The notes: generated from the letters alone by a model not told the origin. A DNA stretch of 64,000 bases from Dictyobacter kobayashii (GCF_003967555.1 NZ_BIFS01000002.1:682001-746000), one strand, 5' to 3'. Shown: positions 45,054-54,387, numbered from the stretch's first letter. Numbers and translations: made by a program.

Positions 45054-46643
45054 ATGCCACTTGATAAAATAGTCCTGATTACATTAATATTGTTAATCTC
45101 TATGGTCATCCTGGCAGCCATCGGGTCGCGCCTACGGCTCCCCTATGCTATTTTGTTGGTGTTAGGAGGAGGCTTGATTGGCTTGATACCCGCTCTTCCA
45201 CATATTGAGTTACAATCTGAGCTGATTCTAGTTATCTTTCTGCCACCACTGATCTATACTGCAGCCTGGTTTACTTCCTGGCGCGATTTTCGCAATCAGC
45301 TAGATTTTATCCTCTTACTGGCCATTGGACTGGTGCTGGCCACATTACTGGCGGTAGCTTTTGTTGCGCACACCTTTATTCCCGGCTTACCATGGGCAGT
45401 GGCTTTTGTGCTGGGTGCTGTCGTTTCGCCTACGGATACCGTTGCCGCCAGTTCAATTATTCAAGGGCAGGGACTAATCAGACGTATTGCGGCCGTAATT
45501 GAAGGCGAGAGCCTGGTCAATGACGCAACCGGACTGGTGGCCTATCGCTTTGCGATAGCGGCCGCAGTTAGTGGCACGTTTTCACTGACGGCAGCCGGCC
45601 TGCAATTTGTGATAGTCAGCATTGGTGGGATCTTGATGGGCCTGATTCTGGCGCTAGGTATTACCTGGCTGCATCGACAGATTGAGGATACCACCACCCA
45701 GATCATCATTACCATCATCACACCGTTCGCTGCCTATCTGATCGCTGAGGCACTGGGCTTATCAGGCGTACTGGCTACCGTCGCGGCCGGACTCTATTTA
45801 GGTCGCCAATCAGCAACCTTCTTCTCTTCCGAAACCCGCTTACAAGGCAATTCATTCTGGAATGTGCTGGTCTTTATCTCAAATAGCTTCATCTTTTTAT
45901 TAATCGGCCTACAATTGCCAAATCGAATAGCAAACCTGGGGAGCCGTTCTATACCCACCATACTTGGTCACATTCTTATGATCAGTCTGACCGTGATTGG
46001 TGTACGGCTAGCCTGGACCTTCGCCTGTATCAACCTCTTACGGATTCTCCCACGCGCAATCCCACATCTACGTCCAGGCGTAAGCTGGCGCTATGCCCTG
46101 GTCATTAGCTGGGCAGGTATGCGCGGCGGTGTCTCTCTGGCTGCCGCACTGGCCATCCCAACTACCGTCGCCAACGGCACAAGCTTTCCTAAACGCGACC
46201 TGCTCATCTTCATCACTTTTGGCGTCATCCTCTTTACCCTTCTAGTGCAGGGATTGACCCTGGGCCCTCTGATACGCTGGTTAAAGGTGGACCACGACCC
46301 TACCATCAAACGGGAAACCCAGGCAGCGTTAATCGCATCGACTCAGGTAGCGCTCAAAAAATTAGATGAACTGAAAAATGATGAGCCGAGTATACAAAAG
46401 TACATTGATCGCCTTCGCTCATACTATGAACGTAAACTGGCCTTGATTGAACAAAACGATGAAGAAGTAGACCTTCAGAAGCTTCAGCGACTACATGAGC
46501 TTTTTGGGCACGTCCAAAAAGACATACATAATGAAGAAAGAAATGTATTAATTGCAATGCGGAATAAGGGTGAGATCAATGATGAGGTATTTCATAAAAT
46601 CGAACAAAACTTAGATATAGAAGAACAACGCTTCTATAGATAA
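45054..46643 (+). CDS. CPA1-family Na+/H+ antiporter (NhaP/NHE type)
   Basis: 529 residues. About 12 hydrophobic segments, starting MPLDKIVLITLILLISMV. The conserved FLPPLIYTAAW, GAVVSPTDTVAAS and EGESLVNDATGLVAYR (ion-binding Asn-Asp pair) are standard CPA1 motifs, as is WAGMRGGVSLAAALAIP near residue 350. It exchanges Na+ or another cation for protons at the inner membrane. The C-terminal 110 residues (VALKKLDELKNDEPSIQKYI and on) form a soluble, charged, coiled-coil-like tail that could sense pH or bind a partner, as in bacterial YjcE-like members. Single gene, no ribosome site stronger than AAGGG before ATG. Confidence 0.95.
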   Translation: MPLDKIVLITLILLISMVILAAIGSRLRLPYAILLVLGGGLIGLIPALPHIELQSELILVIFLPPLIYTAAWFTSWRDFRNQLDFILLLAIGLVLATLLAVAFVAHTFIPGLPWAVAFVLGAVVSPTDTVAASSIIQGQGLIRRIAAVIEGESLVNDATGLVAYRFAIAAAVSGTFSLTAAGLQFVIVSIGGILMGLILALGITWLHRQIEDTTTQIIITIITPFAAYLIAEALGLSGVLATVAAGLYLGRQSATFFSSETRLQGNSFWNVLVFISNSFIFLLIGLQLPNRIANLGSRSIPTILGHILMISLTVIGVRLAWTFACINLLRILPRAIPHLRPGVSWRYALVISWAGMRGGVSLAAALAIPTTVANGTSFPKRDLLIFITFGVILFTLLVQGLTLGPLIRWLKVDHDPTIKRETQAALIASTQVALKKLDELKNDEPSIQKYIDRLRSYYERKLALIEQNDEEVDLQKLQRLHELFGHVQKDIHNEERNVLIAMRNKGEINDEVFHKIEQNLDIEEQRFYR

Positions 46644-47343
46644 TACCATTTAACTCTTTTAGCGTATATATTTTTCTATATAAAAAAGAGACCCGTTTTA
46701 CCAGTTTCAAGTAAATCTATATCAGGCAGAAAGGATAGGAACAAACGAGTCTCTGATCTATTATACATATACAGAAAATCTTTGCGCACGAAAAACACAC
46801 AAAAGATTATTCTCCCTTGCCACATAGCCCATCAAAAAATCTCCAAAGGTGTATTTATTTATGTCAATATACCGTTATATGAGAAGTTGAAGCAATAGAC
46901 CAGGAATTCTTTCTGATCCTGTTACCTGAGTCACTGGATGAAGCAGCATGGGATAGCGTAGGCTCAAACTGAACGAAAAAATTTAGAGCAGGGACGTTCT
47001 TTCGCCGAGTCAAATAGAACAAATTGCTTTACTGTCTATTTTTGCGGTTATCCTGGGGGTGCCTCTGATGGAGAAGCATTCCAAAAAGGGGTAATGCTAC
47101 CCCCCGTTAGCCCCGTCCTGGAATGGTCCCCTATCCGAGCGAGCAGAGTCGAAACTGGTGAACAATCCGCGCAACGAGGGAGTGGCTATTCTGGCCTGAC
47201 AGGCAGAGTGAGAGACATCACAGCCATCTTGTGCCCTACCTCATTTACAGAGGACTCCCTCCTGGCCTATACTTGTTCTATGCCGGTTAAGCACGGCCAT
47301 ATAATGGACCGCAATATGCCAGCATAGAAATGGAGTTCCTTTT
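46644..47343. other. 700-bp gap between antiporter and membrane protein genes
   Basis: After the antiporter, GAGACCCGTTT (46688-46698) and AAACGAGTCTC (46743-46753) form an 11-bp stem with one mismatch and a long loop, possibly a weak terminator. The rest has no recognisable gene; a 77-codon open frame at 47094 has no ribosome site and odd composition. Confidence 0.4.
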
Positions 47344-47970
47344 ATGCCACACGATTCATCGCCCAGTTCTGCAAAGAAACCCCACTGGTCCAATGACTAC
47401 AACAACGCCTGGGTCCACTGGGAATATACTCCCGAGGAATGGGCGCTTTTTGATCGCGTCGACTGGCGGTCCGCGCAACTGCGCTACTGGCTGCCCAATA
47501 TGATCGTACCAGTGGCCCTCTTTCTCCTGAGCGCCCTCCTCTTCCAGACCGGTGTATTCCAGGTCGGTGTACTGGGCGCTGTGAGTTTTATTCTAATCGT
47601 AGTGATGGGAGTCCTATTTATGGTGCGGGTATACGATTACGGTGAGGCCCGCAAACGCCACAAGGCGCGCCACCACCAGACACAACTACGGATAACGCTG
47701 GCCAGAAAAGGCGTCTGGGAGGCAGGTACGTTCTTTGAACTCTCTGGCCTGCAGACAGTACGCCTGACATCCCAGCCCACCGTTCTATGCTTTCGTTGCC
47801 GGCACAAAACGTATGACCGCACGAATAACACCACATACAATTATAGTACGATCAATGTGCCCGTGCCCCATGGCCGGGAAAATGAAGCAGCGCAACTGGT
47901 AGAGCGCTTCAATGAGGTAATAAGAGAGACAAAGCAGTATAAAGGGTATAATCCGCCTGAGCCAGAGTAA
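47344..47970 (+). CDS. Hypothetical membrane protein (208 aa)
   Basis: GGAG lies 8 bases before the ATG. A hydrophilic, Trp-rich N-terminus (WVHWEYTPEEWALFDRVDW) is followed by two membrane helices (residues about 50-68 and 75-96), then a soluble C-terminal domain of about 105 residues with mixed strands (VLCFRCRHKTYDRTNNTTYN) and a final helix VERFNEVIRETKQY. The layout resembles YcxB-like/photosystem-assembly small proteins, with two TM helices and a PH-like soluble part. I do not recognise a named family. A good terminator lies 150 bases downstream. Confidence 0.7.
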   Translation: MPHDSSPSSAKKPHWSNDYNNAWVHWEYTPEEWALFDRVDWRSAQLRYWLPNMIVPVALFLLSALLFQTGVFQVGVLGAVSFILIVVMGVLFMVRVYDYGEARKRHKARHHQTQLRITLARKGVWEAGTFFELSGLQTVRLTSQPTVLCFRCRHKTYDRTNNTTYNYSTINVPVPHGRENEAAQLVERFNEVIRETKQYKGYNPPEPE

Positions 47971-48118
47971 CGAAATCCTGGATGGGTGGTAAAAGGGCGA
48001 GATCGGAGCGCTCAGGCTTGTGGTCAACATCGTCACGCGCGGGAATACGCTCCCAGAAACGGTTGTTCAGGGTCATCACTGCCCTCTTCGGCAACCCTCT
48101 TCCTCTGAAGAACTGTTC

Positions 48119-48151
48119 TAGCTACGGCAAAAACTTGCCGTAGCCTTTTTT
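48119..48151 (+). terminator. Rho-independent terminator
   Basis: GCTACGGCAA (48121-48130), loop AAAC, TTGCCGTAGC (48135-48144), then CTTTTTT. It follows the 47344 gene and is between it and the converging 48231 gene. Confidence 0.88.
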
Positions 48152-48230
48152 GGCCAATTGCCTATTCCGACTTTTTGTTCCTCCCTACGAAAACCCCATT
48201 ATACAAATAAAAAGCTGAGCAGATGATTCG

Positions 48231-48728
48231 TCATTCTTCTTGTCTATAGGAAACATCTTCACCCAGGTAGACAACACGCCGGCGCCTTGGTACCTCGGGG
48301 ACTGGCTGTACAGGCACTACCTCGGCAATAGCGACCTCGCTATAAAATTTTTGTACTTTGAGTGCAAAAATCGTGACACAACAAAAGAGCACACAGCCCC
48401 AGCCTGCCTCCCAGTAGTCACTGATGGTATTCAAGACTTTCACCGTGGGATCTTGCGAAGGAACATGGGAAGAAGCGCTCCCGATAAAGGGAAAGAGGAC
48501 AACTAGCAGACCAATGAAGGGTAGTAAACAGAGGATCATCTGGCCTTTCCGGCGCCAGGAAACATTACTGTGCCAGCTCTCTACAAAAAAAACGATAATA
48601 AATAAGACCACCTCGATGGCTACGATATAGCGCATCATGTACAGCAAATTATTCAGCTGCAACATATACACTACACAGATCGAGCAAACTAAAATAAGCA
48701 GGGCTAAAAAATTATCCCTTTTGAACAT
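48231..48728 (-). CDS. Hypothetical four-helix membrane protein (165 aa)
   Basis: ATG 48728 (MFKRDNFLALLILVCSICVV) is chosen as GGAAGG lies 9 bases upstream; the frame extends 12 codons more. Four hydrophobic helices are visible (about residues 7-24, 30-50, 60-82 and 108-128). The last 35 residues are soluble, Pro/Val/Arg-rich (PVQPVPEVPRRRRVVYLGED). No family recognised. It converges on the 47344 gene, with a terminator between. Confidence 0.65.
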   Translation of the reverse strand: MFKRDNFLALLILVCSICVVYMLQLNNLLYMMRYIVAIEVVLFIIVFFVESWHSNVSWRRKGQMILCLLPFIGLLVVLFPFIGSASSHVPSQDPTVKVLNTISDYWEAGWGCVLFCCVTIFALKVQKFYSEVAIAEVVPVQPVPEVPRRRRVVYLGEDVSYRQEE

Positions 48729-49010
48729 CCTACCAGACCTTCCGCTATTGGCCTTGTTACACATGACTTTTGAGTATTATACATCCTTGCTACCTGTTTT
48801 GTCTCGTCTATCCCTTCGCACTACAAAAATTTTGCTTTGAGCAAATGCCATACCTGCCGCTATAATCACTTATCTGGTGCTTTCTATATGAAATTGCCAA
48901 CTAATAATGGCGTTGTGCTTGAGTATGGCGAAACAGGTCTGTAGCGTGAAAGGGAGAGGTTGTATTGTATTTTACGCAAATACAACACAACCTCTCTATA
49001 TTGAGCGCGG

Positions 49011-49466
49011 CTATTCTGTCTCGGTAGCCTCTGAGATATCCCATAGTTGCTGGAGACGTTGTAGCTTCAGGTCTCGACTGGTACGTGGCGGCAACTCTGG
49101 CAAGTTCAAAACCAGGTCAAAGTTGTCATCACCAGCGATCCGGTTGAAGCGTTCAAAATCACATCCCAGGCAGCGATGGACCAGCACATACTCACCATTT
49201 GGCCGCTGGAAATAGCCAATCGGTGCCATCTTTGAACCACATACATTCAAGCGATCACCCTTGCTCTCGTCTACATGACGCGAGTAGAGGCAGAATGGAC
49301 AGTGGTTTCTATGGTGTCCGCCATACGGCAAAGGACCGATAAAGCGGCGGCAATGCCTGCATTTGAATACGTCGTTGGTGGAACGATTATGTCGATGCTG
49401 GCGCGTGGGTTTATGGGCGGAGTACTCGTGATAGTCATTATTAATATGTCTGCGTGTTGTGCGCAA
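49011..49466 (-). CDS. RNHCP-domain zinc protein
   Basis: 151 residues. The central part, FKCRHCRRFIGPLPYGGHHR, NHCPFCLYSRHVDE, then GDRLNVCGSKMAPIGYF and LVHRCLGCDFERFNRIAGDD, is the RNHCP domain, named for its Arg-Asn-His-Cys-Pro motif, with six or more Cys that would hold zinc. The function of this widespread bacterial domain is not known. The first 32 residues are basic, with many Arg/His, and the C-terminus holds a short acidic helix. The ATG has only GAAAAG before it, so the start could be later. Stand-alone gene. Confidence 0.88.
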   Translation of the reverse strand: MRTTRRHINNDYHEYSAHKPTRQHRHNRSTNDVFKCRHCRRFIGPLPYGGHHRNHCPFCLYSRHVDESKGDRLNVCGSKMAPIGYFQRPNGEYVLVHRCLGCDFERFNRIAGDDNFDLVLNLPELPPRTSRDLKLQRLQQLWDISEATETE

Positions 49467-50062
49467 TGGTTGTCCTCATCTTTTCTGTAAACCAAAAGTG
49501 GGTATTTTTTTAATCGCCATGGCGCCCCTGCTGCCCGTCGTGCAGTCTGTACGGTGGCGCAAAAAACCAAAGAGAGGACAAGACGTATTGTTGACATATT
49601 AGTACTCATGAATGACTTCCCTTCCAGTGCCTGAAGGCAATAAAAAAAGAGTAGAGATGCAGTGCACACTAAATCTGGGCATAAGGATGCCTGGGAAAAT
49701 GCATATGCATAAGCATAAAAAAGCGTGCACAGAAAGTCGAGAAAAAGTGGAGAGGTTTGTGGGAGGTTAGCTAGCGCAATATACAAGGGTTCTGGACTGC
49801 TTAATGTGAAGATCAGCCACAAAAAACTGTACGCTAAAAAGAGTGGTATGGCTAGTTGTTTAGCCGCATACCAGCATTCACGGAACCACGGCCAATAACA
49901 TGCCGCCCATGAATAAAAACTGTACCATCAAGTACAGTGCTTAGCGCTCACCCGCCACAAACATAATTGAGAGGACTTGCATAAAATCCCTTTCTAGAAA
50001 GTAAGATTGCTTAATCAGTATACTGAACCAATATTTAAAAGTCAAGCATATTGATAATAAGA
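49467..50062. other. 600-bp gap without a clear gene
   Basis: Open frames here overlap or extend upstream of the RNHCP gene without ribosome sites or familiar protein. Nothing else recognised. Confidence 0.4.
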
Positions 50063-50368
50063 CAGGGCTCTTTAATGTTCCTCTTTGGCGCCTGTGGCCC
50101 CGGGTTGGAAGGGTGGAGTTATGAGTCATCCCTAACTTTTGAAAAAGTTCCCAAAACTGGGGGGTGCAGGGTCTTCCCTGCACCTCCTGCACCTCCCGCA
50201 TTGGGAGCGCGAAACCCATTTTTCGGATTTTTGAAAAATCCGGGATGACTCATAGGTGGAGTGTGTGTGATGGGCGGTTGCAACCGCCCATCACACACAC
50301 TCCACACCTGAAAGCATGGACATCTTATTGCTTGCTGGTGATCGCTGGACGAACATGAAAAAACCCTG
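50063..50368. repeat. GTGGAG/CTCCAC palindromic repeat, copy split by a miniature element
   Basis: Left part: AGGGCTCTTTAATGTTCCTC, then TTTGGCGCCTG and GGTTGGAAGGGTGGAGT; right part: a perfect 50-base palindrome (50256-50305; arm GTGGAGTGTGTGTGATGGGC then GGTTG), then CCTGAAAGCATGGACATC and GAACATGAAAAAACCCTGG. The two parts are separated by the 135-bp element at 50120. Other copies: 52558, 60837 and, in part, 17277. If the insert is removed the sequence reads as the copy at 52558 does. Confidence 0.8.
50120..50254. mobile_element. IS4-derived miniature element (MITE), 135 bp, with 8-bp target duplication
   Basis: It starts TATGAGTCATCCCTAACTTT and ends ATCCGGGATGACTCATA; both ends match those of the 1.73-kb IS at 9637-11366, including the inner TGCAGGGTC and GGATTTTTGAAAAATCC parts, but the transposase gene is gone. 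The 8-base direct repeat GGTGGAGT stands at 50112-50119 and at 50255-50262. The element therefore moved as a unit, presumably by the transposase of the full IS. Confidence 0.93.
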
Positions 50369-50496
50369 GCAGAGATGGACTGAAAAATTACGCTGTTGGA
50401 GATTATCGGGTATACTCATGCATATATATAATATCTTGAATGTCGGGTTAGCAATTATTTATTCGTTCATTGACCACAAACTAGAAGCGAGTAGCA

Positions 50497-51258
50497 ATGG
50501 ATAGTGACTATTTTGAAAAACGTATGCGGGAACTAGAATATTTTCATTCCCTGCGCTGTCTACCAGGTACCTGGATCGTGCTCCGGCTCGATGGCCGAGG
50601 CTTTACGAAGTTTACGGCACGAGCAAAATTCGAACGTCCTTTTGATGGCAGGTTTCAAGAATATATGCGCACTGCCGCGCAAAGCCTGCTCGAAGAGTTA
50701 CAAGGCCTGTACGTTTTTACAGAAAGCGATGAGATTTCTATTGTTTTTCCGCCCCAGTGGGATCTCTTTGACCGCGAGGTGGAGAAGCTGATCTCTATTT
50801 CGGCCAGCATTGCCAGTGTGGCTTTCGCCCTTGCCAGTCAGCTGGCCGTTCAATTCGATAGCCGCATCTGGCTGAGTGCGAGCCAGGAGCAAGTTATCGA
50901 CTATTTTCGCTGGCGTCAGACCGATACGACCCGCTGCGCCTTGAATGGCTGGTGCCACTGGACCTTGCTCAAAGAGGGTCTTCAACCCAATCAGGCTACA
51001 GCACAGCTCACAGGCAAGACACTGACATATAAACAGGCTTTACTACAAGAGCGCGGCATCGAGTTTGACACCCTACCCTACTGGCAACGCTACGGCACAG
51101 GATTCTATTGGGAAACCTACGAGAAAACCGGCTACAATCCTCATCTGCAACGCCATGAGACGACGCAACGCCGCCGCATGCGCATGCAAGATGAATTGCC
51201 TATCGGCGAAGCCTATGGTGAATTTATTGCCGCGCTCCTGGCCAAAAGCCTCGTTTGA
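50497..51258 (+). CDS. tRNA-His guanylyltransferase (Thg1)-like 3'-5' polymerase
   Basis: 253 residues. Motifs of the Thg1 superfamily: IVLRLDGRGFTKFT (Asp32, with the following Gly-Arg-Gly) and YVFTESDEISIVF (Asp78, Glu79); these align with the three metal-binding acids of human Thg1 (Asp29, Asp76, Glu77). NGWCHWTLLKEG, a conserved phrase of the family's HINNLYN-like region in variant form, and KTLTYKQALLQERGIEFDT follow. Thg1 adds G to the 5' end of tRNA-His; bacterial Thg1-like proteins instead repair truncated tRNA 5' ends by reverse polymerisation. In bacteria the family is uncommon. GAAGCGAG before the ATG is a weak ribosome site. No tRNA gene is adjacent. Confidence 0.9.
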   Translation: MDSDYFEKRMRELEYFHSLRCLPGTWIVLRLDGRGFTKFTARAKFERPFDGRFQEYMRTAAQSLLEELQGLYVFTESDEISIVFPPQWDLFDREVEKLISISASIASVAFALASQLAVQFDSRIWLSASQEQVIDYFRWRQTDTTRCALNGWCHWTLLKEGLQPNQATAQLTGKTLTYKQALLQERGIEFDTLPYWQRYGTGFYWETYEKTGYNPHLQRHETTQRRRMRMQDELPIGEAYGEFIAALLAKSLV

Positions 51259-51266
51259 GATAAAAG

Positions 51267-52469
51267 CTATGGCCGGGCGGCGGTGCCATCCCAGGTGCGG
51301 GCCAGTGTCCATTCGGGCGGGCCATCTGAGCAGGGATAACGGGCTGCTTGCTGCTCATCGATGTCGATGCCCAGGCCTGGCTTCTGGTTGGCATAGAGAT
51401 AGCCTCCACGCAGCTCTGGACAACCTGGGAAAACTTCACGCTCCTGTTCACTAAAGGCATGGCCTTCCTGGATACCGAAGTTATGGCTGCTGAGATCCAG
51501 GTGTAGATTAGCGGCGTGCCCAACTGGAGAGGTATCGCCCGGGCCATGCCAGGCGGTACGAATACCAAAGGCTTCGCAGAGCGTAGCCAGTTTCTTCGCT
51601 GGCGTCAGTCCCCCGATCTGGCTGATGTGCACGCGGATAAAGTCAATCCAGCGATTAGTAATCAATGGGAGCCATTCATGAGGATTATTAAATAATTCGC
51701 CCATGGCAATCGGGGTAGCACACTGCTGACGCAGCATAGCAAAATAGTCGTTCTGCTCTGGCGGAAAAGGGTCTTCCAGAAAGAAGAGCTGGTAGGGTTC
51801 AAGCTTCTTAGCCAGTCGGATCGCTTCGATGGGTGGGAGCCGCTCATGAACGTCGTGCAACAGCTCGATCGCATACCCCAGGTGATTGCGCAGATAGTCA
51901 AATAGGCGTGGCACACTGCGCGCATACGCCTCGGGATCATAATAGGCACCTGGTAGCGTCTGTTCAGGCGGAACTTTCAAGGCGGCCCGACCACCATAGC
52001 CTCCCCATTGGCAGCGAATATGTTGATAACCCTGCTCCATATAAGCCTGAACGTGCTCCAATACCTCGGCCTCATCACGTCCATCAGCATGGCGGTAGAC
52101 GGCGGCCGCTTCACGGCATTTGCCACCCAGCAGATCATACACAGGCATAGCAGCCAGCTTGCCCTTGATATCCCACAGGGCCATATCCACGCCCGAAATA
52201 GCATTATTGAGAGTCGGACCATTACGCCAATAGGAGTTCTGATACATGGTCTGCCAGAGATCTTCTATACGCATGACCTCTTTACCCAGCAAAAAAGGTT
52301 TGAGGTAATCCTCGACCGCCGAACGCACCGTCAATGGGCGTTGGGTAAAGGTGGCACAACCAACGCCATAGAGTTCCGGCTCGCTCGTTTCCACTTTGAC
52401 GATAACCAGACGACTGGTGTCTGGCATGGTGAGGATGACACGAACATCCCTGATAGTGATGTTTGACAT
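51267..52469 (-). CDS. Enolase-superfamily sugar-acid dehydratase, mannonate dehydratase (ManD/RspA) type
   Basis: 400 residues. NNAISGVDMALWDIKGKLA and PVYDLLGGKCREAAAVYRHA are signature phrases of the RspA/ManD subgroup. Metal ligands and acids are seen in LLHDVHERL (Asp, and catalytic His two residues later), FFLEDPFPPEQ (Glu), AMGELFNNPHEW (Glu), RVHISQIGG and TAWHGPGDTSPVG (His), then GIQE. The enzyme removes water from a sugar acid such as D-mannonate or D-gluconate, giving the 2-keto-3-deoxy acid in the cytoplasm. Members of this group range from fast to nearly inactive, so the true rate and substrate are uncertain. It converges on the Thg1-like gene, 8 bases apart. Confidence 0.92.
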   Translation of the reverse strand: MSNITIRDVRVILTMPDTSRLVIVKVETSEPELYGVGCATFTQRPLTVRSAVEDYLKPFLLGKEVMRIEDLWQTMYQNSYWRNGPTLNNAISGVDMALWDIKGKLAAMPVYDLLGGKCREAAAVYRHADGRDEAEVLEHVQAYMEQGYQHIRCQWGGYGGRAALKVPPEQTLPGAYYDPEAYARSVPRLFDYLRNHLGYAIELLHDVHERLPPIEAIRLAKKLEPYQLFFLEDPFPPEQNDYFAMLRQQCATPIAMGELFNNPHEWLPLITNRWIDFIRVHISQIGGLTPAKKLATLCEAFGIRTAWHGPGDTSPVGHAANLHLDLSSHNFGIQEGHAFSEQEREVFPGCPELRGGYLYANQKPGLGIDIDEQQAARYPCSDGPPEWTLARTWDGTAARP

Positions 52470-52557
52470 GATGCCTCTTTTCTAGCCAGTGGCGTACTCT
52501 TTGCATAAGCTTAACATCTTTGCGCGCGCTTTATCAACCATGGTCTGATAAAAGCCA

Positions 52558-52675
52558 GGACTTTTTCATATTCCTCTTTGGCGCCTGCAGCGCCGGGTTG
52601 GGAGGGTAGAGTGTGTGTGATGGGCGGCCGCAGCCGCCCATCACACACTCCACAGATGAACATGAAAAAGCCCTG
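52558..52675. repeat. GTGGAG/CTCCAC palindromic repeat, intact copy
   Basis: GGACTTTTTCATATTCCTC, TTTGGCGCCTGCAGCGCCGGG, then GAGTGTGTGTGATGGGCGGC with CGCA and its reverse-complement arm to about 52652, then GAACATGAAAAAGCCCT. The outer bases (AGGACTTTTTCAT / ATGAAAAAGCCCT) also mirror each other, which marks the borders of the unit. Confidence 0.8.
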
Positions 52676-52693
52676 CTGGATAAAAGCAAAGCA

Positions 52694-52728
52694 CAAAAAA
52701 ACCGACCACTCTGAGATAGAGTGGTCGG
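52694..52728 (-). terminator. Terminator of the solute-binding protein gene
   Basis: Leftward: CCGACCACTCT, five-base loop, AGAGTGGTCGG (perfect 11-bp stem, 52702-52728), then seven T. It lies 25 bases past the stop codon of the 52753 gene. Confidence 0.93.
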
Positions 52729-52752
52729 GATCAGTTGGACAGAAGCTAAAGG

Positions 52753-54387
52753 CTATTTGGTCAGATAGATATCAGACCAGTCGCCAAAGTAGAGTCCATT
52801 GCTGTTCATGGTCAAGCCGTGGATTTTGTCTGGAATGATCGCTGCCGCGGACTGGTGATCGAGAGGCAACCAGCCAACATTATCGATAGCGATACGCTCA
52901 GCTTTGGCATACAGGGCCAGGCGTGCATCTCCAGAGGTTTGCTCGGCCTGGGCAACGGTTTTGTCGAACTCGGGATTGCTCCAGTTACCATTATTATTGG
53001 CCGAGGTCGAGAGCAGGCTCAGGTCTAACCATTCATAGGGGTCTGGGAAATAGACACCCCATTGGGTAAAGCCAAATTGTACCGTACGCTTGGTGGTCTC
53101 AGCATTATAGGTCGTTAATTCCATCCCGTTCAGCTTTACTTTAACACCCAGATTATCCTGCCACATCTGCTGTAAAGCTTCAGCCAGTTCAGGCGTGACC
53201 TGGGACGATGGATAGGAAAACGAGATCGGTGGCACCTTGCTAACATCGGGATAAGCACTCTTTAACAAAGCCCTGGCTTTGGTTGGATCAAAGGGAATAC
53301 CCGGATAATTGGGCTGGGCACCAGGCATACCAGGAGGAATGATCGTACTGGCAGGCGTAACGGTATCATGGAAGATCGCCTTCGCCAATGCTTGCTTATC
53401 AATGGCGGCCGCAAAAGCCTGGCGCACAGCTGTTTTATTAAAAGGAGCAATCTCATTGTTAAAGAAGAGCAGATCGCTCTCCAGAATTGGCTTACGCACA
53501 AAACCAGACATGCTCTGCGCCTGCAACTGATCGGTGGAGTTCAAACCCCAGACAAAATCATATTGACCGGCCTGATAGGCTTTGAAGGCGGTTGACACAT
53601 CTCTGACAAAGGACATCTGGACCTCTTTGAGCTGCGTCTTTTTACCATAGTAATGAGGATTGGGCACAAAATCCATCTGGACGCCATGCTGCCAGGATTT
53701 TATCATGAATGGCCCACTACCAATGCCACTGCCAGCCACGTGATTAACCCAATCTGTCTGCCCATATTGCTCGATTACCTTCTGATTCAAGGGCTGGAAC
53801 AGAGAGACCGTCAATAATTGCAGGAAGTAAGAAGTAGGTCGCACCAGCGTAACCTGCAAGGTATGGGCATCCAGAGCTTTGACGCCAGTCAGGGTTTTGG
53901 ACTTACCAGTAATTACATCGTTAGCGCCCTGAATAGACTCCTCTAAAACCGGGGCGGTAGGAGACTTTACTTCTGGCAAGAGGGCACGTGTCCAGGTATA
54001 GACATATGATTGCGCGGTAATCGGGGTACCATCTGAAAAAGTAATATCGTTGCGCAGATGGAAAGTATAAACTTTATTATCTTTCGACACATCCCAGGAG
54101 GTAGCTTGATCAGGTTGTGCCTTCAAATCTTTATCAGGTCTTACCAGTCCACTGAAAATCATACTGATGGCCTGGTTAGAATTTGCGTCGGGACCACTGG
54201 CTGGATCTAGTTTGCCAATATCAGCTGTCCCCACATTTGGGAAACGTAAAACCTGATTGGCGCCAGGGGTTGTATTCCCTTGGCTGGGTGAGCTGGTCGC
54301 TCCACCGCAGGCGCTGAGCACCACAACGAGCGCTGTCAACAAGAAAAGGGAGAGTGAACGCGGATATTTGCTCCGCCATGCAGACAT
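52753..54387 (-). CDS. ABC transporter solute-binding lipoprotein, family 5 (OppA/DppA-like)
   Basis: 544 residues from ATG 54387 (MSAWRSKYPRSLSLFLLT), which gives a proper lipoprotein signal peptide ending VVVLSACGG; the longer frame to 54468 would bury it. The family 5 signature ISMIFSGLVRPDKDLKAQPD, then TFHLRNDITFSDGTPITAQS, is near residue 100. Such proteins sit outside the cytoplasmic membrane on a lipid anchor and deliver peptides, nickel or other solutes to an ABC permease. No opp/dpp permease or ATPase gene is adjacent; the nearby metNI genes are of another family. A terminator follows closely, so it is a single-gene unit. Confidence 0.93.
   Translation of the reverse strand: MSAWRSKYPRSLSLFLLTALVVVLSACGGATSSPSQGNTTPGANQVLRFPNVGTADIGKLDPASGPDANSNQAISMIFSGLVRPDKDLKAQPDQATSWDVSKDNKVYTFHLRNDITFSDGTPITAQSYVYTWTRALLPEVKSPTAPVLEESIQGANDVITGKSKTLTGVKALDAHTLQVTLVRPTSYFLQLLTVSLFQPLNQKVIEQYGQTDWVNHVAGSGIGSGPFMIKSWQHGVQMDFVPNPHYYGKKTQLKEVQMSFVRDVSTAFKAYQAGQYDFVWGLNSTDQLQAQSMSGFVRKPILESDLLFFNNEIAPFNKTAVRQAFAAAIDKQALAKAIFHDTVTPASTIIPPGMPGAQPNYPGIPFDPTKARALLKSAYPDVSKVPPISFSYPSSQVTPELAEALQQMWQDNLGVKVKLNGMELTTYNAETTKRTVQFGFTQWGVYFPDPYEWLDLSLLSTSANNNGNWSNPEFDKTVAQAEQTSGDARLALYAKAERIAIDNVGWLPLDHQSAAAIIPDKIHGLTMNSNGLYFGDWSDIYLTK

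Noticed and set aside
47909-48094. 61-codon minus-strand frame (RFWERIPARDDVDHKPERSD)
   Set aside because: Looks somewhat protein-like with GAGGGCAG before an internal ATG, but it overlaps the end of the 47344 gene and the context gives no support.
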